Source: Georgenia satyanarayanai (GTDB taxonomy: Bacteria > Actinomycetota > Actinomycetes > Actinomycetales > Actinomycetaceae). From it: a DNA stretch of 64,000 nucleotides. Shown in pieces: positions 34,279 to 44,395 of this stretch; the stretch's first letter is position 1, and the number at the start of each line of letters is the position of its first letter. The stretch lies in assembly GCF_023715365.1 (NCBI RefSeq), contig NZ_JAMBNZ010000004.1:62001-126000 (forward strand), in the 5' to 3' direction. The position numbers and the translations under genes were made by a program. A model generated the notes under the pieces. The model did not search any database, was not told the origin of the DNA, and was given only the letters and a program-made list of their open reading frames with translations.

Positions 34279-37200
34279 GTGTCCACTCAGGAGCACCCTG
34301 ACCCCACGGCCGCTGCCTTCGGCACGAACGAATGGCTCATCGAGGAGCTGTTCGAGCAGTACAAGAAGGACCCCGAGCTCGTCGACCCGGCGTGGTGGGA
34401 CTTCTTCAAGGACTACCAGCCCGGCAACGGCGCCGTCGAAGGCCGGGCCGCTCAGCAGCCCTCGACCCAGCCGTCCGCACCGCAGCAGCCCCCCTCCGCC
34501 GGCACGAGCGACCGCGAGGATGCGCCCGCCGCCGACCCGAGCCCCGCACCGGAGGCCCGCTCGACGAGCAGCGCCGCCGAGGCCCGGCCCTCGTCCGTGC
34601 CCGGCTCGGACACGACGGCCGGCAACCCGGCGCCCGCGCCGCAGGCCCGCAAGGTCGCCGAGACCGTGGCGCAGGAGCCAGCACCCGAGGCGTCCGCCCA
34701 GCCCGCCGTCGCCGGCTACACCTCCACCCCCGCCTCCCGTCAGCGCGTCGAGGCCCCCGCCGACGGCACGGTCAAGTTGCGCGGCCCCGCCGCGCGCGTC
34801 GTGAAGAACATGGAGGCCAGCCTCGAGGTGCCCACCGCGACGAGCGTGCGCGCCGTCCCGGCCAAGCTCCTCGTCGACAACCGGATCGTCATCAACAACC
34901 ACCTCGCCCGCGGGCGGGGCGGCAAGATCTCCTTCACGCACCTCATCGGCTACGCCGTCGTCGAGGCGCTGGGCAAGCTGCCGGAGATGAACGCCTCCTA
35001 CGCGGAGATCGACGGCAAGCCGGCGATGAACCAGCCGTCGAACGTCAACTTCGGCCTCGCCATCGACCTGCCCAAGCCCGACGGCACGCGTCAGCTCCTC
35101 GTCCCGTCGGTCAAGGCCGCCGAGACGATGGACTTCGGCCAGTTCCGGATCGCCTACGAGGAGCTCGTCCGCAAGGCGCGGAACAACAAGCTCACCGTCG
35201 ACGACTTCGCCGGCACGACGATCACGCTCACCAACCCCGGCACGATCGGCACCGTCCACTCGATGCCGCGGCTCATGGTCGGGCAGGGCACGATCGTCGG
35301 CGTCGGGGCGCTGGACTACCCGGCCGAGTACAAGGGCGCCTCCGAGGAGACCCTCGCCCGCGCCGGCGTCTCGAAGATCCTCACGCTCACCTCCACCTAC
35401 GACCACCGCATCATCCAGGGTGCGGCGTCCGGGGAGTTCCTCCGCATCCTCGAGGAGAAGCTGCTCGGCCAGGACGGGTTCTACGACCGCGTCTTCGCCT
35501 CGCTGCGCGTTCCCTACGAGCCGGTCCGCTGGCAGCGCGACGTCCACGTCGACCCGGAGACCGAGATGGGCAAGCCTGCCCGGATCGCCGAGGTCATCCA
35601 CTCCTACCGCTCGCGCGGCCACCTCATGGCCGACACCGACCCGCTGACCTACCGTCAGCGCCGTCACCCCGACCTCGACATCACCAACCACGGGCTGTCG
35701 CTGTGGGACCTGGACCGCACCTTCCCCACGGGCGGCTTCGCCGGCACCAGCCGGCTGCCCTTCCGCGACATCCTCGGCATGCTGCGCGACACCTACTGCC
35801 GCACCATCGGCATCGAGTACATGCACCTGCAGGACCCGGTCGAGCGGCGCTGGATGCAGGCGCGGCTCGAGACGCCGTACCAGAAGCCCTCCCCCGAGGA
35901 GCAGCTGCAGATCCTGCGCAAGCTCGGGCAGGCCGAGGCCTTCGAGACCTTCCTCCAGACGAAGTACGTCGGGCAGAAGCGCTTCAGCCTCGAGGGCGGG
36001 GAGTCGCTCATCCCGATGCTCGACACCATCCTCACCGGCGCCGCGCGCGACGGCCTGGACGAGGTTGCCATCGGCATGGCCCACCGCGGCCGCCTCAACG
36101 TCCTCGCGAACATCGCGGGCAAGTCCTACGCCCAGGTCTTCTCGGAGTTCGAGGGCAACCAGGACCCGCGGACCATCCAGGGCTCCGGGGACGTCAAGTA
36201 CCACCTCGGCACGGTCGGTGAGTTCACCGCGCACACCGGGGAGCAGACGCGCGTGTACCTCGCGGCCAACCCCTCCCACCTCGAGGCCGTCAACGGCGTC
36301 CTCGAGGGCGTCACGCGTGCCAAGCAGGACCGCATCGACCTCGGCCAGCAGGGCTTCTCCGTGCTGCCGATCCTCATCCACGGCGACGCGGCCTTCGCCG
36401 GCCAGGGCGTGGTGACCGAGACCCTCCAGCTCTCCCAGCTGCGCGGCTACCGCACCGGCGGCACCGTGCACGTCCTGGTGAACAACCAGATCGGCTTCAC
36501 CACCGGTCCGGCGAGCTCCCGCTCCACCCACTACCCCACCGACGTCGCCAAGGGTCTGCAGATCCCGATCTTCCACGTCAACGGGGACGACCCCGAGGCC
36601 GTGGCCCGGGTCGCGGAGCTGGCCTACGCCTACCGGCAGGAGTTCCACAAGGACGTCATCATCGACCTCGTGTGCTACCGCCGCCGCGGGCACAACGAGG
36701 GCGACGACCCCTCGATGACCCAGCCGGTCATGTACTCCCTCATCGAGAACAAGCGCAGCACCCGCAAGCTCTTCACCGAGGCGCTCGTCGGCCGCGGGGA
36801 CATCACCCCGGAGCAGGCGGAGCAGGCGCTGTACGAGTACCAGTCCGAGCTCGAGAAGGCCTTCACCGAGACTCGCGAGGTGGGCTGGCGCCCGCCCGTC
36901 CGCGAGGACGAGCAGGTCGCCGGGCTCGAGCTGCCCGAGTCGCAGCAGGTGGACGCCGGCACGATGGTCGGCTGGCAGACCGCCGTGCCCGAGCCCGTGC
37001 TCGGCCGTATCGGCACGGCGCACGTGCGCCCGCCGGAGGGCTTCTCGGTCCACCCCAAGCTCGCCAAGCTCCTCGAGCGGCGCGAGGTCATGTCCCGCGA
37101 GGGCGAGATCGACTGGGGGTTCGGGGAGATCCTCGCCTTCGGCTCCCTCCTCATGGAGGGCACGCCGGTGCGCCTGGCCGGGCAGGACTCCCGCCGCGGC

Positions 37201-38127
37201 ACCTTCGTCCAGCGCCACGCGGTCTTCCACGACGCCGAGACGGGCGCCGAGTGGACCCCGCTCATGTACCTCACCGGGGACCAGGCGAAGTTCTGGGTGT
37301 ACGACTCCTCGCTGTCGGAGTACGCCGCGATGGCCTTCGAGTACGGCTACTCGGTGGAGCGGCCCGACGCGCTCGTCCTGTGGGAGGCCCAGTTCGGTGA
37401 CTTCGTCAACGGCGCGCAGATCGTCGTCGACGAGTTCATCTCCTCCTCCGAGCAGAAGTGGGGCCAGCGGTCCTCGCTCGTCCTGCTCCTGCCCCACGGC
37501 TACGAGGGCCAGGGCCCGGACCACTCCTCCGGCCGCATCGAGCGCTTCCTCCAGCTGTGCGCGGAGGAGAACATGATCGTGGCCCAGCCCAGCACGCCGG
37601 CGAACCACTTCCACATGCTGCGCCGCCAGGCCTACAACCGGCCGCGGGTGCCCCTCATCGCCTTCACCCCGAAGCAGCTGCTGCGCCTGCGCGCGGCGGC
37701 CTCCCCGCTGGAGGACTTCACCAGCGGGACGTTCCGGACGGTGATCGGCGACCAGGGCGGTGCCCGGGGCGACGTCAGCCGCGTGCTCCTGTGCTCCGGT
37801 CGGGTCTACTACGACCTCGCCGCGCACCGGGAGAAGACGGGCGCGACGTCCACGGCGATCATCCGGCTCGAGCAGCTCTACCCGCTGGACCAGGACGCCG
37901 TGCGCGCCGAGCTCGAGCGTTACCCGGGCGCCGAGGTCGTGTGGGTGCAGGACGAGCCGGCCAACCAGGGCGCGTGGACCTTCCTGTCCGACCACCTCTC
38001 CGGCGAGGCCCTCGGCGGGCGCGAGCTGCGCCTCGTCTCCCGTCCGGCGGCCGCCTCGCCGGCCACGGGCGCGGGCCGCGTCCACAAGGATCAGCAGGCC
38101 ACGCTCCTGGAGTCGGCCTTCGGCTGA
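34279..38127 (+). CDS. kgd: Multifunctional 2-oxoglutarate decarboxylase / dehydrogenase E1-E2 component
   Basis: A 1282-residue actinobacterial Kgd/OdhA fusion of the TCA cycle. The N-terminal segment [19 protein letters not shown] is the dimer-type E1 leader. A Pro/Ala linker of about 120 residues replaces the lipoyl domain. An E2-type acyltransferase core follows, with [11 protein letters not shown] supplying the catalytic His, then the thiamine-diphosphate E1 domains ([51 protein letters not shown]). It turns 2-oxoglutarate into succinyl-CoA together with E2/E3 subunits encoded elsewhere, or into succinic semialdehyde. The GTG at 34279 is favoured over an upstream ATG (34171) because homologous sequence starts there. 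In mycobacteria and corynebacteria it is controlled by the FHA protein OdhI/GarA. Confidence 0.95.
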   Translation: MSTQEHPDPTAAAFGTNEWLIEELFEQYKKDPELVDPAWWDFFKDYQPGNGAVEGRAAQQPSTQPSAPQQPPSAGTSDREDAPAADPSPAPEARSTSSAAEARPSSVPGSDTTAGNPAPAPQARKVAETVAQEPAPEASAQPAVAGYTSTPASRQRVEAPADGTVKLRGPAARVVKNMEASLEVPTATSVRAVPAKLLVDNRIVINNHLARGRGGKISFTHLIGYAVVEALGKLPEMNASYAEIDGKPAMNQPSNVNFGLAIDLPKPDGTRQLLVPSVKAAETMDFGQFRIAYEELVRKARNNKLTVDDFAGTTITLTNPGTIGTVHSMPRLMVGQGTIVGVGALDYPAEYKGASEETLARAGVSKILTLTSTYDHRIIQGAASGEFLRILEEKLLGQDGFYDRVFASLRVPYEPVRWQRDVHVDPETEMGKPARIAEVIHSYRSRGHLMADTDPLTYRQRRHPDLDITNHGLSLWDLDRTFPTGGFAGTSRLPFRDILGMLRDTYCRTIGIEYMHLQDPVERRWMQARLETPYQKPSPEEQLQILRKLGQAEAFETFLQTKYVGQKRFSLEGGESLIPMLDTILTGAARDGLDEVAIGMAHRGRLNVLANIAGKSYAQVFSEFEGNQDPRTIQGSGDVKYHLGTVGEFTAHTGEQTRVYLAANPSHLEAVNGVLEGVTRAKQDRIDLGQQGFSVLPILIHGDAAFAGQGVVTETLQLSQLRGYRTGGTVHVLVNNQIGFTTGPASSRSTHYPTDVAKGLQIPIFHVNGDDPEAVARVAELAYAYRQEFHKDVIIDLVCYRRRGHNEGDDPSMTQPVMYSLIENKRSTRKLFTEALVGRGDITPEQAEQALYEYQSELEKAFTETREVGWRPPVREDEQVAGLELPESQQVDAGTMVGWQTAVPEPVLGRIGTAHVRPPEGFSVHPKLAKLLERREVMSREGEIDWGFGEILAFGSLLMEGTPVRLAGQDSRRGTFVQRHAVFHDAETGAEWTPLMYLTGDQAKFWVYDSSLSEYAAMAFEYGYSVERPDALVLWEAQFGDFVNGAQIVVDEFISSSEQKWGQRSSLVLLLPHGYEGQGPDHSSGRIERFLQLCAEENMIVAQPSTPANHFHMLRRQAYNRPRVPLIAFTPKQLLRLRAAASPLEDFTSGTFRTVIGDQGGARGDVSRVLLCSGRVYYDLAAHREKTGATSTAIIRLEQLYPLDQDAVRAELERYPGAEVVWVQDEPANQGAWTFLSDHLSGEALGGRELRLVSRPAAASPATGAGRVHKDQQATLLESAFG

Positions 38128-38141
38128 CCGGAGCGGCGCGA

Positions 38142-38172
38142 CGCGGGCCGGCCCCCTCGGGGCCGGCCCGCG
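38142..38172 (+). terminator. kgd terminator
   Basis: Fourteen perfect GC-rich pairs (38142-38155 and 38159-38172) with a 3-nt loop, 15 nt after the kgd stop. No U-run. TAGGTT immediately after it (38174-38179) is a likely -10 of the next gene. Confidence 0.7.
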
Positions 38173-38206
38173 GTAGGTTCAGGGCACTGACGAGAAGGGA
38201 GCCAGG

Positions 38207-38803
38207 GTGAGCGAGAGGGACGTGCGGATCTGCGTCGTCGGCGACGAGCTGTCGGCGGGGATGGGAGACGCCCGCGGGCTCGGCTGGGTGGGGCGCGTCG
38301 TCGCCCGCACCGGCAGCGAGGACCCGCTCTTCGTCACCTCCCTGGCGGTGCCGGACGAGACGTCCACCGCCCTGTCGGGACGCTGGGAGAGCGAGTGCCA
38401 GCGTCGTTTCGCCCCCGGCAGCGACAACCGGCTCGTCGTCGCCCTCGGCTCCGCCGACCTCACCGCGGGCCTGTCGCTGGCGCGCAGCCGCCTCAACCTC
38501 GCCAACATCCTCGACAGCGCCCGCTCGCAGCAGGTCGAGATCTTCGTCGTCGGCCCCCCGCCCCGTCCCGGGGTGGACGCAGACGCGCTCGGCGCCCTCT
38601 CGGACGCCTACGCGGACGTCTCCACCCGCCGTCAGGTCCGCTACGTCGAGACCTTTGCGCCGCTGCGCACCCACGACCAGTGGCTGGCCGACGTCGCCGC
38701 GGGCGACGGCGTGCACCCGGGCCAGGCGGGCTACGGCCTCCTCGCGTGGCTCGTGCTCCACAACGGCTGGCACGACTGGCTGGGCCTCCCCCACCCCGCC
38801 TGA
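38207..38803 (+). CDS. SGNH/GDSL-like hydrolase lacking the usual nucleophile serine
   Basis: A 198-residue protein with an SGNH fold. Block I reads VVGDELSAGMGD, with Glu where GDSL enzymes have the catalytic Ser. Block III (VALGSADLTAG) has Ser/Ala in place of the usual GxND, and block V, GDGVHPGQAGY, keeps the Asp-x-x-His pair. No signal peptide is visible. The GTG at 38207 has AGGGAG upstream. The altered nucleophile suggests either use of the nearby Ser (residue 16) or a non-catalytic binding role. I recall similar GDEL sequences in other actinobacteria, so this is probably a family trait rather than damage. It lies between kgd and the division cluster. Confidence 0.75.
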   Translation: MSERDVRICVVGDELSAGMGDARGLGWVGRVVARTGSEDPLFVTSLAVPDETSTALSGRWESECQRRFAPGSDNRLVVALGSADLTAGLSLARSRLNLANILDSARSQQVEIFVVGPPPRPGVDADALGALSDAYADVSTRRQVRYVETFAPLRTHDQWLADVAAGDGVHPGQAGYGLLAWLVLHNGWHDWLGLPHPA

Positions 38804-38817
38804 CCACCCCTCCTTGC

Positions 38818-38859
38818 GCCGAGAGCCGGATTCCTCCGCGGAGGAATCCGGCTCTCGGC
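38818..38859. terminator. 42-nt perfect palindrome, bidirectional terminator
   Basis: Two 21-bp arms meet without a spacer at 38838/38839. The element lies between the convergent SGNH and M23/coiled-coil genes and can form the same hairpin in both transcripts. Its AT-containing centre sets it apart from the all-GC hairpins nearby. Confidence 0.7.
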
Positions 38860-38870
38860 ACATGTGGGTT

Positions 38871-40343
38871 CTAGTTGCTGCGGATCCAGCCCGGGAGGTT
38901 CATCGGGTTGATCGTCGAGCCGTCCTTCCACACCTCGAAGTGGACGTGGCAGCCGGTGACGTTGCCGGTCATGCCGGTGTAGCCGACGACGTCGCCCTTG
39001 TCGACCCACTGCCCGGCGCGCACGTTGAAGCGGCTGAGATGGTTCGTCACCGTGACGTAGCCGCTGCCGTTCATCGTCCCGTGGTCGATGATGACCTGGT
39101 TGCCGTGGGAGGCGTTGCCCGGCGCGGGGATGGTCGCCTTCACCGTGCCGCTCGCGGCCGCGACCTGCGGGTTGCCGCACGCGGAGCGCACGTCCACGCC
39201 GGCGTGGAACCACTCGTAGCCGGCGAGCGGGTGCATGCGCATGCCGTAGGGCGAGGTGACGTACATCGGGTTGGGTACCGGCGGGATCATCGAGCCGGAG
39301 CTGCTGCCACCCCCGCCGTTGGAGGAGCCGCCGCCACCGCCCGAGGACGAGCCGCCACCGCTCGAGCCACCGCCGGAGCCACCGCTGGACCCGCTGCTGC
39401 TCTGTGCGGCGGCCGCGCGGCGCTCCCGCTCCCGGCGTTCCTGCTCGCGCCGCTCGGCCTCCCGCTCGGCGACGGTGCCCGCACGGTCCGCCTCGATGCC
39501 GGCGATGATGCCCGCGAGGCGGTCGTCGTCGGCCTCCTTCCGGGCGAGGTCCTCGTTGAGCCGGCCCTGCAGCGCCTCGAGCTCGGCGGCCAGGGCGGTC
39601 TGCTGCTCCTGGATCTCGACGATCTCCTGGCGGTGCGCGTCGGCAGTGGCCCGTGCCTCGTCGGCGGCGGCCACGGCCTCCTCGGCCTGCGCGTGGAGCT
39701 CGTCGATGCGGTCGCGCACCGCCTGCTGGCGCAGCTCGCGGTTACGGTTGACGGCGGTGATGGTCTCGAGGTCGGTGATGACCTTCGTCTGGGTGCGCAC
39801 CGCGGTGTCCACGATCGCCGTCTGGCGGATGAACTCCTCGCTCGACTCCGCGTTGAGGACGACCGACAGCCCGCTCAGGGAGGCCCCGCCGCGGTAGGTG
39901 CTGCGGGCGAGCTCACCGATGGACGAGCGGGTCGACTCGATCTGCGCGTCCCCCTCGGCGAGCTGCTCGCCCAGGTCCCCGAGCTCGCTCTCCGCGAGGG
40001 TGAGGCGGTCGGCCACCGCCTGCTCCTCGCGCTCGGCCGCCGCGAGGGCGTCCTGCGCCTCGGCCAGTGCGGCCTCGGCCAGCGGGAGGCGCGCGTTGGC
40101 GTCCTCGAGGGCGAGGTAAGCGGTGGCGAGGTCTGCGTTGGTGCCCTCGAGCCGGGACTCCAGCGCCTCCCGGTCGCGGGCGAGCTCCTCACGCTCCTCC
40201 TGCTGCTGGCGCAGCTGGCGGTCGTACTCGCGGATCTCGTCGTCGTAGTCGGCGACGGCGGAGCTGCCACCGGCGAGAAGCACGACGGCGAGCGTCGCGG
40301 ACAGCAGCGCGCGGAGGCGGCGGGGACTACGGGAGCTCGTCAT
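38871..40343 (-). CDS. EnvC-like M23-domain protein with coiled coil (FtsX partner)
   Basis: A 490-residue secreted protein. A signal sequence (LRALLSATLAVVLLAGGSSAVA) leads into about 270 residues of heptad-rich coiled coil (REYDRQLRQQQEEREELARDREALE, and repeated AEEA/RAT segments). A Ser/Gly spacer then joins the C-terminal M23 domain (HAGVDVRSACG and CHVHFEVWKDG). Position directly after ftsX, 1 nt after its stop, fits the class of FtsEX-controlled peptidoglycan hydrolases or hydrolase activators (EnvC, RipC and PcsB analogues). HxGxD and HxH are both present, so it may be active itself. Confidence 0.88.
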   Translation of the reverse strand: MTSSRSPRRLRALLSATLAVVLLAGGSSAVADYDDEIREYDRQLRQQQEEREELARDREALESRLEGTNADLATAYLALEDANARLPLAEAALAEAQDALAAAEREEQAVADRLTLAESELGDLGEQLAEGDAQIESTRSSIGELARSTYRGGASLSGLSVVLNAESSEEFIRQTAIVDTAVRTQTKVITDLETITAVNRNRELRQQAVRDRIDELHAQAEEAVAAADEARATADAHRQEIVEIQEQQTALAAELEALQGRLNEDLARKEADDDRLAGIIAGIEADRAGTVAEREAERREQERRERERRAAAAQSSSGSSGGSGGGSSGGGSSSGGGGGSSNGGGGSSSGSMIPPVPNPMYVTSPYGMRMHPLAGYEWFHAGVDVRSACGNPQVAAASGTVKATIPAPGNASHGNQVIIDHGTMNGSGYVTVTNHLSRFNVRAGQWVDKGDVVGYTGMTGNVTGCHVHFEVWKDGSTINPMNLPGWIRSN

Positions 40344-40344
40344 G

Positions 40345-41259
40345 TCAGACCCTCGTGTAACGGCTCAGTGACACCAGCGAGCTGATGCCGGCGAGCAGGA
40401 TGGCGGCAGCGACCAGGAGCGGCGCGATGAGCAGGACGTCGCCGGTGTCGACGAACTGCACCCACTGGAACTCCGTGGCCAACCACCCCTCGACGAGGTA
40501 GCGCGCGGCGAGCCAGAGCCCGCCGACGGCGAGTGCCGCACCGGCGAGCGCGGCGAGCGCGCCCTCGAGCATGAAGGGCAGCTGGATGAACAGGTTGGAG
40601 GCGCCCACGAGCCGCATGATCGACGTCTCGCGCCGTCGGCTCATCGCCGACAGCCGGATCGTCGTCGTGATGAGGAGGACCGCGGTGACGATCATGACGC
40701 CGGCGAGGGCGACGGCGAGGAGCGTGGCGCGGTCCAGGATGAGGAAGAGCGGCTCGAGGAGCGCGCGCTGGTCCACGACGTCCTCGACACCGGGCCGGCC
40801 GGTGAGCTCGTCGGCGACCACCTGGTACTGCTCGGGGTCGACGAGCTTGATCCGGAAGGAGACCTGCATCTGCTCGGGGGTGAGGGACTGGGTCCACACC
40901 GTGTCCGGCATCTGCTCCTGGAAGGCCGCGTAGGCCTCCTCCTTGGTCTCGAAGAAGACCTCGTCGACGTAGGGGGCGAGCGCCTCGGAGGCGAGGAGCT
41001 CCTCGATGTCGGCGAGCTGGTCGTCACTCACCTCACCCGTGGCGCAGGTGGGCACCGCGGAGTCCTGCGGGCACATGAAGACGGAGACCTCGACGCGGTC
41101 GTACCAGTCGTCCTTCATGTTGCCGATCTGCATCTGCAGCAGCGCGGCGGCGCCGACGAAGACGAGGGAGATGAAGGTGACGAGGACGACGGAGATCGTC
41201 ATCGACACGTTGCGCCGCAGCCCAGAGGCGAGCTGGGAGAGGACGAAGCGAAGTCTCAT
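40345..41259 (-). CDS. ftsX: Cell division protein FtsX
   Basis: A 304-residue permease-like protein with four membrane helices and the large extracellular loop between helices 1 and 2 (SVFMCPQDSAVPTCATGEV to DVVDQRALLEPLF). The C-terminal FtsX domain includes TTIRLSAMSRRRETSIMRLVGAS, the conserved coupling segment. Two Cys in the loop (CPQDSAVPTC) probably form the disulfide seen in actinobacterial FtsX. With FtsE it transmits ATP hydrolysis to a wall hydrolase at the septum. The ATG lies 5 nt after the ftsE stop. Confidence 0.95.
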   Translation of the reverse strand: MRLRFVLSQLASGLRRNVSMTISVVLVTFISLVFVGAAALLQMQIGNMKDDWYDRVEVSVFMCPQDSAVPTCATGEVSDDQLADIEELLASEALAPYVDEVFFETKEEAYAAFQEQMPDTVWTQSLTPEQMQVSFRIKLVDPEQYQVVADELTGRPGVEDVVDQRALLEPLFLILDRATLLAVALAGVMIVTAVLLITTTIRLSAMSRRRETSIMRLVGASNLFIQLPFMLEGALAALAGAALAVGGLWLAARYLVEGWLATEFQWVQFVDTGDVLLIAPLLVAAAILLAGISSLVSLSRYTRV

Positions 41260-41264
41260 GGCCC

Positions 41265-41954
41265 CTACCTCGCCGCACCGTAGACGCCGCGCGACTGGTC
41301 GCGCACCGTCCGGCCGTCCTCGAGCTCGATGACGCGCTTGCGCATCTGGTCGACGATCTCGTCGTCGTGCGTGGCCATGACCACCGTCGTGCCGATCCGG
41401 TTGATCCGGTCGAGCAGCCGCATGATCCCGATCGACGTCGTCGGGTCGAGGTTGCCGGTGGGCTCGTCTGCCAGCAGGATCGCCGGCCGGTTGACGAATG
41501 CGCGGGCGATGGCCACGCGCTGCTGCTCACCGCCGGACAGCTCGTGCGGCATGCGCTTCTCCTTGCCCTCCAGGCCGACGGTCTCCAGGACCTCCGGGAC
41601 CGTGGTGAGCACGTGGTGGCGGGGCTTGCCGATGACCTGCAGGGCGATGGCGACGTTGTCGAACACCGTCTTGTTCGGCAGCAGCCGGAAGTCCTGGAAG
41701 ACCATGCCGATCTGGCGGCGCAGCTGGGGCACACGCCACTGGGAGACCGTGGACAGGTCCCGGCCCAGGGCAAAGACCTGACCCGACGTGGCGCGCTCCT
41801 CGCGCAGGACGAGGCGCAGGAGGGTCGACTTCCCGGAGCCGGACTGGCCGACGAGGAAGACGAACTCGCCGCGCTCGATCTCCAGGGTCACCTGGTCCAG
41901 CGCGGGTCGCGCGCCCCTGGCGTACACCTTGGAGACGTTCTCGAATCGAATCAT
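41265..41954 (-). CDS. ftsE: Cell division ATP-binding protein FtsE
   Basis: A 229-residue ABC ATPase: Walker [11 protein letters not shown]-loop [14 protein letters not shown], signature [14 protein letters not shown], Walker [14 protein letters not shown], and switch His in MATHDDEI. It powers FtsX. The ATG at 41954 gives the usual N-terminus ([11 protein letters not shown]). A TACTCT -10 lies about 53 nt upstream (42007-42012). In many actinobacteria prfB is just upstream; here a five-gene block on the other strand intervenes. Confidence 0.96.
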   Translation of the reverse strand: MIRFENVSKVYARGARPALDQVTLEIERGEFVFLVGQSGSGKSTLLRLVLREERATSGQVFALGRDLSTVSQWRVPQLRRQIGMVFQDFRLLPNKTVFDNVAIALQVIGKPRHHVLTTVPEVLETVGLEGKEKRMPHELSGGEQQRVAIARAFVNRPAILLADEPTGNLDPTTSIGIMRLLDRINRIGTTVVMATHDDEIVDQMRKRVIELEDGRTVRDQSRGVYGAAR

Positions 41955-42153
41955 GCTCTGCGGCCAGTCTCGGAAGTGGGGGAAGGCGGAACTCTGGCCT
42001 CTGTCGAGAGTAGGCACGCCGGTGCCCACGCCGGCCCACGACACGCCGCCGGCTCGAGGGGGCAGGGAGTCAACCGAAGGGATGACGCCGGGCGGTGGGA
42101 CCGGCGCCCGCGGCTCCTTAGCGTGGGCGGTACCCAGGAGAAAGGTTGTTCGC

Positions 42154-42648
42154 ATGCTCAAGTTGCTCGTTCGTCTGTCCGCGGCATGGACCGGGATCGG
42201 TCTCGCCAGCGGGCTCTTCTACCGGGAGATGACCAAGCACTACGGGCTGGCCGGCACCCGGCAGATCGCCGGCACCCAGCTCGCCGTCGTCCACACCCAT
42301 ACGCTGGTGCTGGGGACGGTGATGCTCCTCGTGCTCCTCGCGCTCGCGGCGCAGCTGCCCTCGCTCCAGACCGACTCACGGTTCCGCTGGGCCGTGTGGC
42401 TGTGGCAGGTCGGCCTGGGACTGACGAGCATCGGCATGCTCGTCAAGGGCACGATGCAGGTGAGCGACACCCCTGGTTTCGACTCCCCCGCCCTCGCCGG
42501 TGTCTCGGGCCTGGGCCACACGGTGCTGACCGCTGCACTCGTCCTGCTCTTCCTCGCGCTGGACCGCGCCGTGCGAGCGCGAGGCGACCACGCCTTGCCG
42601 CGGACGGCCGATGCGGGCACCGTCGTGGGTGATGGCGCCGCGTCCTGA
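42154..42648 (+). CDS. DUF2871 family four-helix membrane protein
   Basis: A 164-residue integral membrane protein with four predicted helices ([73 protein letters not shown]). [14 protein letters not shown] with paired His is typical of DUF2871; a function is not established. AGGAGAAAGG precedes the ATG. It opens the plus-strand block between ftsE and prfB, 30 nt before the exporter gene. The variable C-terminus ([12 protein letters not shown]) is cytoplasmic. Confidence 0.8.
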   Translation: MLKLLVRLSAAWTGIGLASGLFYREMTKHYGLAGTRQIAGTQLAVVHTHTLVLGTVMLLVLLALAAQLPSLQTDSRFRWAVWLWQVGLGLTSIGMLVKGTMQVSDTPGFDSPALAGVSGLGHTVLTAALVLLFLALDRAVRARGDHALPRTADAGTVVGDGAAS

Positions 42649-42678
42649 GCGGCCGCACATCGTGACCAGGGGAGCGAG

Positions 42679-44358
42679 ATGAAGGGCACGTCACCGACAG
42701 GCAGGTCCGCTGCGGAGGACGAGCCGGACGACACCGCGTCCCCCGACCGGTGGCGGGCCCTGGTGGTGCTGGCCGTCGCCCTGTCGATGGTCGTCATCGA
42801 CGGCACGATCGTCGCGGTGTCCATACCCGACATCGTCGCCGATCTCGGCCTGGACCTCAGCACCGCGCAGTGGGTGACCGCGTCCTACGCCGTCGTCCTG
42901 GCCGCGCTGCTGCTGACCGCCGGCCGGCTGGGCGACCGTCTCGGCCGGCGCCGCCTCCTGGTCGCCGGGGTGCTGCTCTTCCTCGTGGGTTCCCTCGTCG
43001 CAGCAACCGCCGGCGACGCCGGCGCGCTGATCGGGGGGCGCCTCGTCCAGGGCGTCGGGGCGGCGGCAGTGCTGCCCGCCACCCTGTCCACCGTGAACGC
43101 GACCTTCCGCGGTCGCGACCGGGCAGCGGCGTTCGGGGTGTGGGGCGCGGTGATCTCCGGCGCCGCGGCCATCGGTCCGCTGCTCGGGGGCTGGCTGACG
43201 ACGTCGTTCACCTGGCCCTGGATCTTCCTCGTCAACCTGCCGGTGGGCGTCCTCGTCATCGTCGGCGCCTATCTGTGGGTCCCGGAGACGCGGACCCGCA
43301 TCGACGTCCCCGGACTGGACGTGGTGGGGCTGGTCCTGTCCGCGCTCGGCTTCGGTGCGCTCGTCTTCGGCCTCATCGAGGGCGAGTCGCTGGGGTGGTG
43401 GCGCCCGCAGGCCGATGCACAGCTGCTCGGTCTGACTTGGCCACGAAGTGCCCCCGTCTCGCCCGTGCCGGTGCTCGTCGTCGGAGCGCTGGCCCTGCTG
43501 GCGGGCCTCATCCTGTGGGAGCAGCACCGCGCCCGGGTGCGCCGTTCCGCGCTGCTGGACCTCTCGCTGTTCGCCATCCCCACCTTTCGCTGGGGCAACA
43601 CCGCCGCGATGGCGGTCGCGGTGGGCGAGTTCGGCATCATCTTCGTCCTCCCGCTGTTCCTCGTGAACGCGCTGGGACTGTCGACGATGGGCGCGGGACT
43701 CGTGCTCGCCGCGATGGCGCTGGGCGCCTTCGTCTCCGGGGCCTCAGCGCGCCACCTCGCCGCCCGCGTCGGCGCCCCGCAGGTCGTGGTCATCGGCCTG
43801 GTGCTGGAGCTGGTCGGCGTCGCCGGCGTGGCTCTCCTCACGTCGGCGACGGTGTCGCCGTGGCTGGTGGCCGCGGCGCTCGTCGTCTACGGGGTCGGCC
43901 TCGGGCTCGCCTCCGCCCAGCTGACCGGCACGACGCTCGGCGAGGTCCCGCCCGAGGAGTCTGGGCAGGGCTCGGCCACCCAGTCGACCGTCCGTCAGGT
44001 GGGCTCCGCGCTGGGCACCGCCGTCGTCGGGGCCGCCCTCGCCGTCATGCTCAGCACCACCGTGCCCAGCGCGCTGGAGGACGTCGGGCTCCCCGCGGCG
44101 CAGTCGACCCAGCTGGCGGAGGCCACCAGCGCGTCCGCCGGGAACCTCATCTCGGGTCTGCGGGCCCAGGGCACCAGCAGCGACCTCGGCGCCCAGGGCC
44201 CCGAGGTCGTCGACGCGCTGGCCACCGGCTTCGCGGACGCCACCCGCGGCGCGCTCGGGGTCGCCGGAGCCTTCCTCCTGCTCGGGCTGGTCGCCGCCAC
44301 GCGCGTCGCTGCGGCCGCCCGAGGTCCGCAGGACACCAGGAGGAGGGCGACGTCGTGA
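42679..44358 (+). CDS. DHA2 (EmrB/QacA-type) drug exporter
   Basis: A 559-residue, 14-helix proton-driven multidrug transporter of the MFS DHA2 family. Helix 1 carries the VVIDGTIVAVSIPDI motif (motif D1 of 14-span pumps). Motif A is AGRLGDRLGRRRLLVAG, and motif C-like GAAAIGPLLGGWL is in helix 5. Preceded by GGGAGCGAG. It is followed by a response regulator, MMPL transporter and kinase on the same strand, which probably control or complement it. The start, 30 nt after the DUF2871 gene, suggests one transcript. Confidence 0.92.
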   Translation: MKGTSPTGRSAAEDEPDDTASPDRWRALVVLAVALSMVVIDGTIVAVSIPDIVADLGLDLSTAQWVTASYAVVLAALLLTAGRLGDRLGRRRLLVAGVLLFLVGSLVAATAGDAGALIGGRLVQGVGAAAVLPATLSTVNATFRGRDRAAAFGVWGAVISGAAAIGPLLGGWLTTSFTWPWIFLVNLPVGVLVIVGAYLWVPETRTRIDVPGLDVVGLVLSALGFGALVFGLIEGESLGWWRPQADAQLLGLTWPRSAPVSPVPVLVVGALALLAGLILWEQHRARVRRSALLDLSLFAIPTFRWGNTAAMAVAVGEFGIIFVLPLFLVNALGLSTMGAGLVLAAMALGAFVSGASARHLAARVGAPQVVVIGLVLELVGVAGVALLTSATVSPWLVAAALVVYGVGLGLASAQLTGTTLGEVPPEESGQGSATQSTVRQVGSALGTAVVGAALAVMLSTTVPSALEDVGLPAAQSTQLAEATSASAGNLISGLRAQGTSSDLGAQGPEVVDALATGFADATRGALGVAGAFLLLGLVAATRVAAAARGPQDTRRRATS

Positions 44359-44395
44359 CGGCGCTGCGCGCTGCGAGCGGGACCGAGGACGACCG

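Noticed and set aside
33922-38085. Open frame of nearly 1390 codons opposite kgd
   Set aside because: Low-complexity Val/Gly/Arg/Asp composition typical of antisense high-GC frames; kgd on the plus strand has full domain structure.
38871-40343. Expectation of smpB after the ftsEX/envC-like genes
   Set aside because: No smpB-like sequence occurs downstream; the next gene is the convergent SGNH-like protein.
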